Shown: in pieces, positions 62,269 through 64,000 of the stretch
Layout: each line of letters opens with the position of its first letter
Numbering within the stretch: position 1 is the first letter of the stretch
Assembly: GCA_029637525.1 (NCBI GenBank)
Contig: CP072660.1
Coordinates: 1,079,612 to 1,143,611, forward strand
Direction: 5' to 3'
DNA: 64,000 nt
From: Desulfurococcaceae archaeon MEX13E-LK6-19
GTDB lineage: Archaea > Thermoproteota > Thermoprotei_A > Sulfolobales > Desulfurococcaceae
Notes under the pieces: model-generated
What the model saw: the letters and a program-made list of their open reading frames with translations, nothing else
What the model was told of the DNA's origin: nothing
Database searches by the model: none
Program-made: the position numbers and the translations under genes

Positions 62269-64000
62269 TCACCCCTCTTTCCCGGAAAGTGCTTTAAGGA
62301 TCTTCTCTGGTGTAATTGGTAGCTCGTAGAATCTTATGCCAATAGCATTATAGATCGCGTTGGCAATAGCTGCTGCAACAGGGTTTTTGGCTGCTTCACC
62401 AAGACCTTTTGCGCCGAAAGGACCTGTAGGTTCATGTGTCTCAGCGAAGATTACCTTGAAGTCATCTGGGTTAGGGAGGTCTTGTGACGATGGTATCTTG
62501 TAGTCGGTTATGAAGCCATGTGACAGGAGATCACCTGTAACAGGATCGTATGGTGTATCCTCGAGTAAAGCCATTGACAACCCCATGGCAAAGCCTCCAT
62601 GTATTTGTCCTTCAGCTAGCTCGGGATTGATTACTGTGCCACAGTCGACTCCAGCTACGACTCTAACAGGCTTTACAACACCAGTATAGGTGTCAACTTC
62701 TACTTCAACAAAGTAGACTAGGTAAGCTGGTGGAGCTGCTGGAGCACGATAGGAAAGCGATACTGATAACGTGCCCCAGTTCTTCTGCCATAGAGTCCTG
62801 GCTAGTTCTCTAAGTGTGATCCTTTTATCGGGGCTGCCTTCAACATAAATAATAGTCTCGCCGCTTTCCTCATCGTACTCCATTCTAAGCCCTTCAGGTG
62901 TCGCAACAACACCAAGTATACGGGCTGCATAATTAAGTATCTTCTCTTTAAGCAATCGTGCAGCACGTCTAGCAGCCTCGCCGCCAACGAATACGCCACG
63001 GGATGCATGTGTACATACATCGTATAGTGTTGTGTTGGTATCACTCCATACAATGTTTATTTTCTCGACCGGCACCTGTAGTTCTTCAGCTATAATCTTG
63101 GCGTGAGCATCGAGCGTTCCACCGCCATGGTCTTGTAGTGCAGTGATATAATCTATTGTCCCGTCATCGTTGAGCTTCAATATAACACCAGTATAATCAA
63201 TGACAGTGCCCGACAAGGGGCCTCCAGCACCACTTGTATGGAATCCACGTGCAACTCCTATTCCACGGCGATATCTTCCCTTCTTATCTCTTGGATCTCC
63301 TCTCTTGCTCCAGCCTATTAGCTCGGCTCCTTTTCTCATCAACTCGGGGACTCCATCACTCCTAATAATAGACCTTACAGTTGGCCCTTGTCCCCAAAAT
63401 AGGTCGCCTTTACCAACATAGTTCTTGAGCCTAAACTCAATAGGGTCGATGCCTAGTTTTTCAGCGAGCTCATCAATAACGGTTTCAACAGCCCATGTTA
63501 CCTGGGGGTTCCCGAAACCACGCATAGCACAGCTGGGTACCTTATTGGTGTAAACAGCTATTCCGCGATACCGTATATTCTTCCATTTATACAGTGATAC
63601 AAACCAGCCTAGGGCAACACCGAGTAGGGGATAGGGTTGGATCTGGTGTGCACCAATATCCATTATGTTCTCTAGCTCGCCGGCAATAATAGTGCCATCT
63701 CTCTTAGCGCCAGCTTTGATCCTCAAGTACATTTCGTAACTACAATGCTCATGCATATCTTCTTCACGCGTAAGAGCGATCTTGACAGGCCGCTTGGCTT
63801 TGAGAGCCAATGCCACGGCAACAAGGACAACAGGGTTTGTCTGTATGCTAGAGCCAAAACTTCCGCCTATAGGGATCTTGACTACATTGACTTTACTTAA
63901 TGGTATGTTGAAGACTTGTGATACAAGTATTCTCGTGTTATGAATTGTCTGTGTTGTAGTCCATATAGTCACGCCACCATTGGGCTCTGGCCGCACTACA
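62269..64000 (-). CDS. Molybdenum hydroxylase large subunit (5' end outside the window)
   Basis: The frame is open to base 64000, so the N-terminal part is missing; 577 codons are visible. It is the molybdopterin-cytosine-dinucleotide subunit of the xanthine dehydrogenase family: IPIGGSFGSSIQTNPV, AMRGFGNPQVTWAVETVIDELA, LQDHGGGTLDAHAKI (glutamine-type loop), DVCTHASRGVFVGGEAARRA, and the base glutamate in FGAKGLGEAAKNPVAAAIANA. The CO dehydrogenase active-site loop with the copper-binding cysteine (VAYRCSF) is absent; the equivalent CAMRGFG is hydroxylase-like. So it probably oxidises an aldehyde, purine or N-heterocycle rather than CO. The canonical GGGFGGK of this family is changed to GGSFGSS. 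Confidence 0.9.
   Translation of the reverse strand, partial: VVRPEPNGGVTIWTTTQTIHNTRILVSQVFNIPLSKVNVVKIPIGGSFGSSIQTNPVVLVAVALALKAKRPVKIALTREEDMHEHCSYEMYLRIKAGAKRDGTIIAGELENIMDIGAHQIQPYPLLGVALGWFVSLYKWKNIRYRGIAVYTNKVPSCAMRGFGNPQVTWAVETVIDELAEKLGIDPIEFRLKNYVGKGDLFWGQGPTVRSIIRSDGVPELMRKGAELIGWSKRGDPRDKKGRYRRGIGVARGFHTSGAGGPLSGTVIDYTGVILKLNDDGTIDYITALQDHGGGTLDAHAKIIAEELQVPVEKINIVWSDTNTTLYDVCTHASRGVFVGGEAARRAARLLKEKILNYAARILGVVATPEGLRMEYDEESGETIIYVEGSPDKRITLRELARTLWQKNWGTLSVSLSYRAPAAPPAYLVYFVEVEVDTYTGVVKPVRVVAGVDCGTVINPELAEGQIHGGFAMGLSMALLEDTPYDPVTGDLLSHGFITDYKIPSSQDLPNPDDFKVIFAETHEPTGPFGAKGLGEAAKNPVAAAIANAIYNAIGIRFYELPITPEKILKALSGKEG

Noticed and set aside
62269-64000. CO dehydrogenase large subunit (CoxL form I)
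   Set aside because: The copper-binding loop VAYRCSF is absent and the region reads AMRGFG as in other molybdenum hydroxylases.

Overview
The window looks like the chromosome of a hyperthermophilic, peptide- and sugar-fermenting crenarchaeon, most likely of the Desulfurococcales (Staphylothermus/Desulfurococcus/Thermosphaera type). This is inferred from the gene families: three TrmB-type sugar regulators, the trehalose synthase TreT, a membrane formate-oxidising complex with a Cys-type formate dehydrogenase, an archaeal clostripain with a membrane-anchored stalk, and archaeal TATA-type promoters. Ribosome binding sites are of the GGTGA/GGGGTGA kind, with frequent GTG and TTG starts. I found no complete rRNA or tRNA gene, CRISPR array, insertion sequence or integrase.

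Layout. 1-7425 (minus) is a tightly overlapping operon for a formate-hydrogenlyase-like or Hyf-like complex: molybdenum/tungsten formate dehydrogenase, a four-cluster ferredoxin subunit and three antiporter-like membrane subunits. It continues beyond base 1. A divergent gene at 7615 carries a ModE-like DNA-binding domain fused to an unrecognised N-terminal domain. 9053-29027 is a mixed region: an ArsR-type regulator with a small membrane partner, a large helicase, a metallo-beta-lactamase-fold enzyme, two secondary transporters, a methyltransferase, glycerate 2-kinase, a phospholipase-D-like protein, several surface or secreted proteins, a frameshifted CPBP protease gene, a membrane glycosyltransferase, a double-GNAT protein and a clostripain-like surface protease. 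A 25-base tRNA-Leu(CAA) anticodon-arm remnant lies at 22058-22082.

29072-59335 is a carbohydrate island with three complete MalEFGK-type ABC importers, each next to its own TrmB-family regulator and each tied to a different enzyme set. Module 1 (29072-41328) combines an importer with a GHL6-type glycoside hydrolase, a GT81-like glycosyltransferase and a GH38 alpha-mannosidase. Module 2 (41339-50114) has TreT, a TrmB, an importer and an unknown membrane-anchored protein. Module 3 (50713-59335) has an importer, a TrmB and a divergent pair, a beta-phosphoglucomutase-like HAD protein and a GH65 glycoside phosphorylase. Two promoters of module 3 carry related inverted repeats built on a TAC-N6-GTA core, and weaker relatives occur in modules 1 and 2. 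This is a plausible operator family for the three TrmB proteins.

59347-64000 (all minus) holds a UspA protein, aspartate carbamoyltransferase without an adjacent regulatory subunit, and a three-gene molybdenum hydroxylase of the xanthine dehydrogenase/CO dehydrogenase family, whose large subunit runs off the right edge.

Together the genes describe uptake of oligosaccharides, their hydrolysis or phosphorolysis, and reductant disposal through formate and possibly hydrogen coupled to ion pumping. Protein assignments rest on motifs read by eye. Promoter, operator and substrate assignments are inference.
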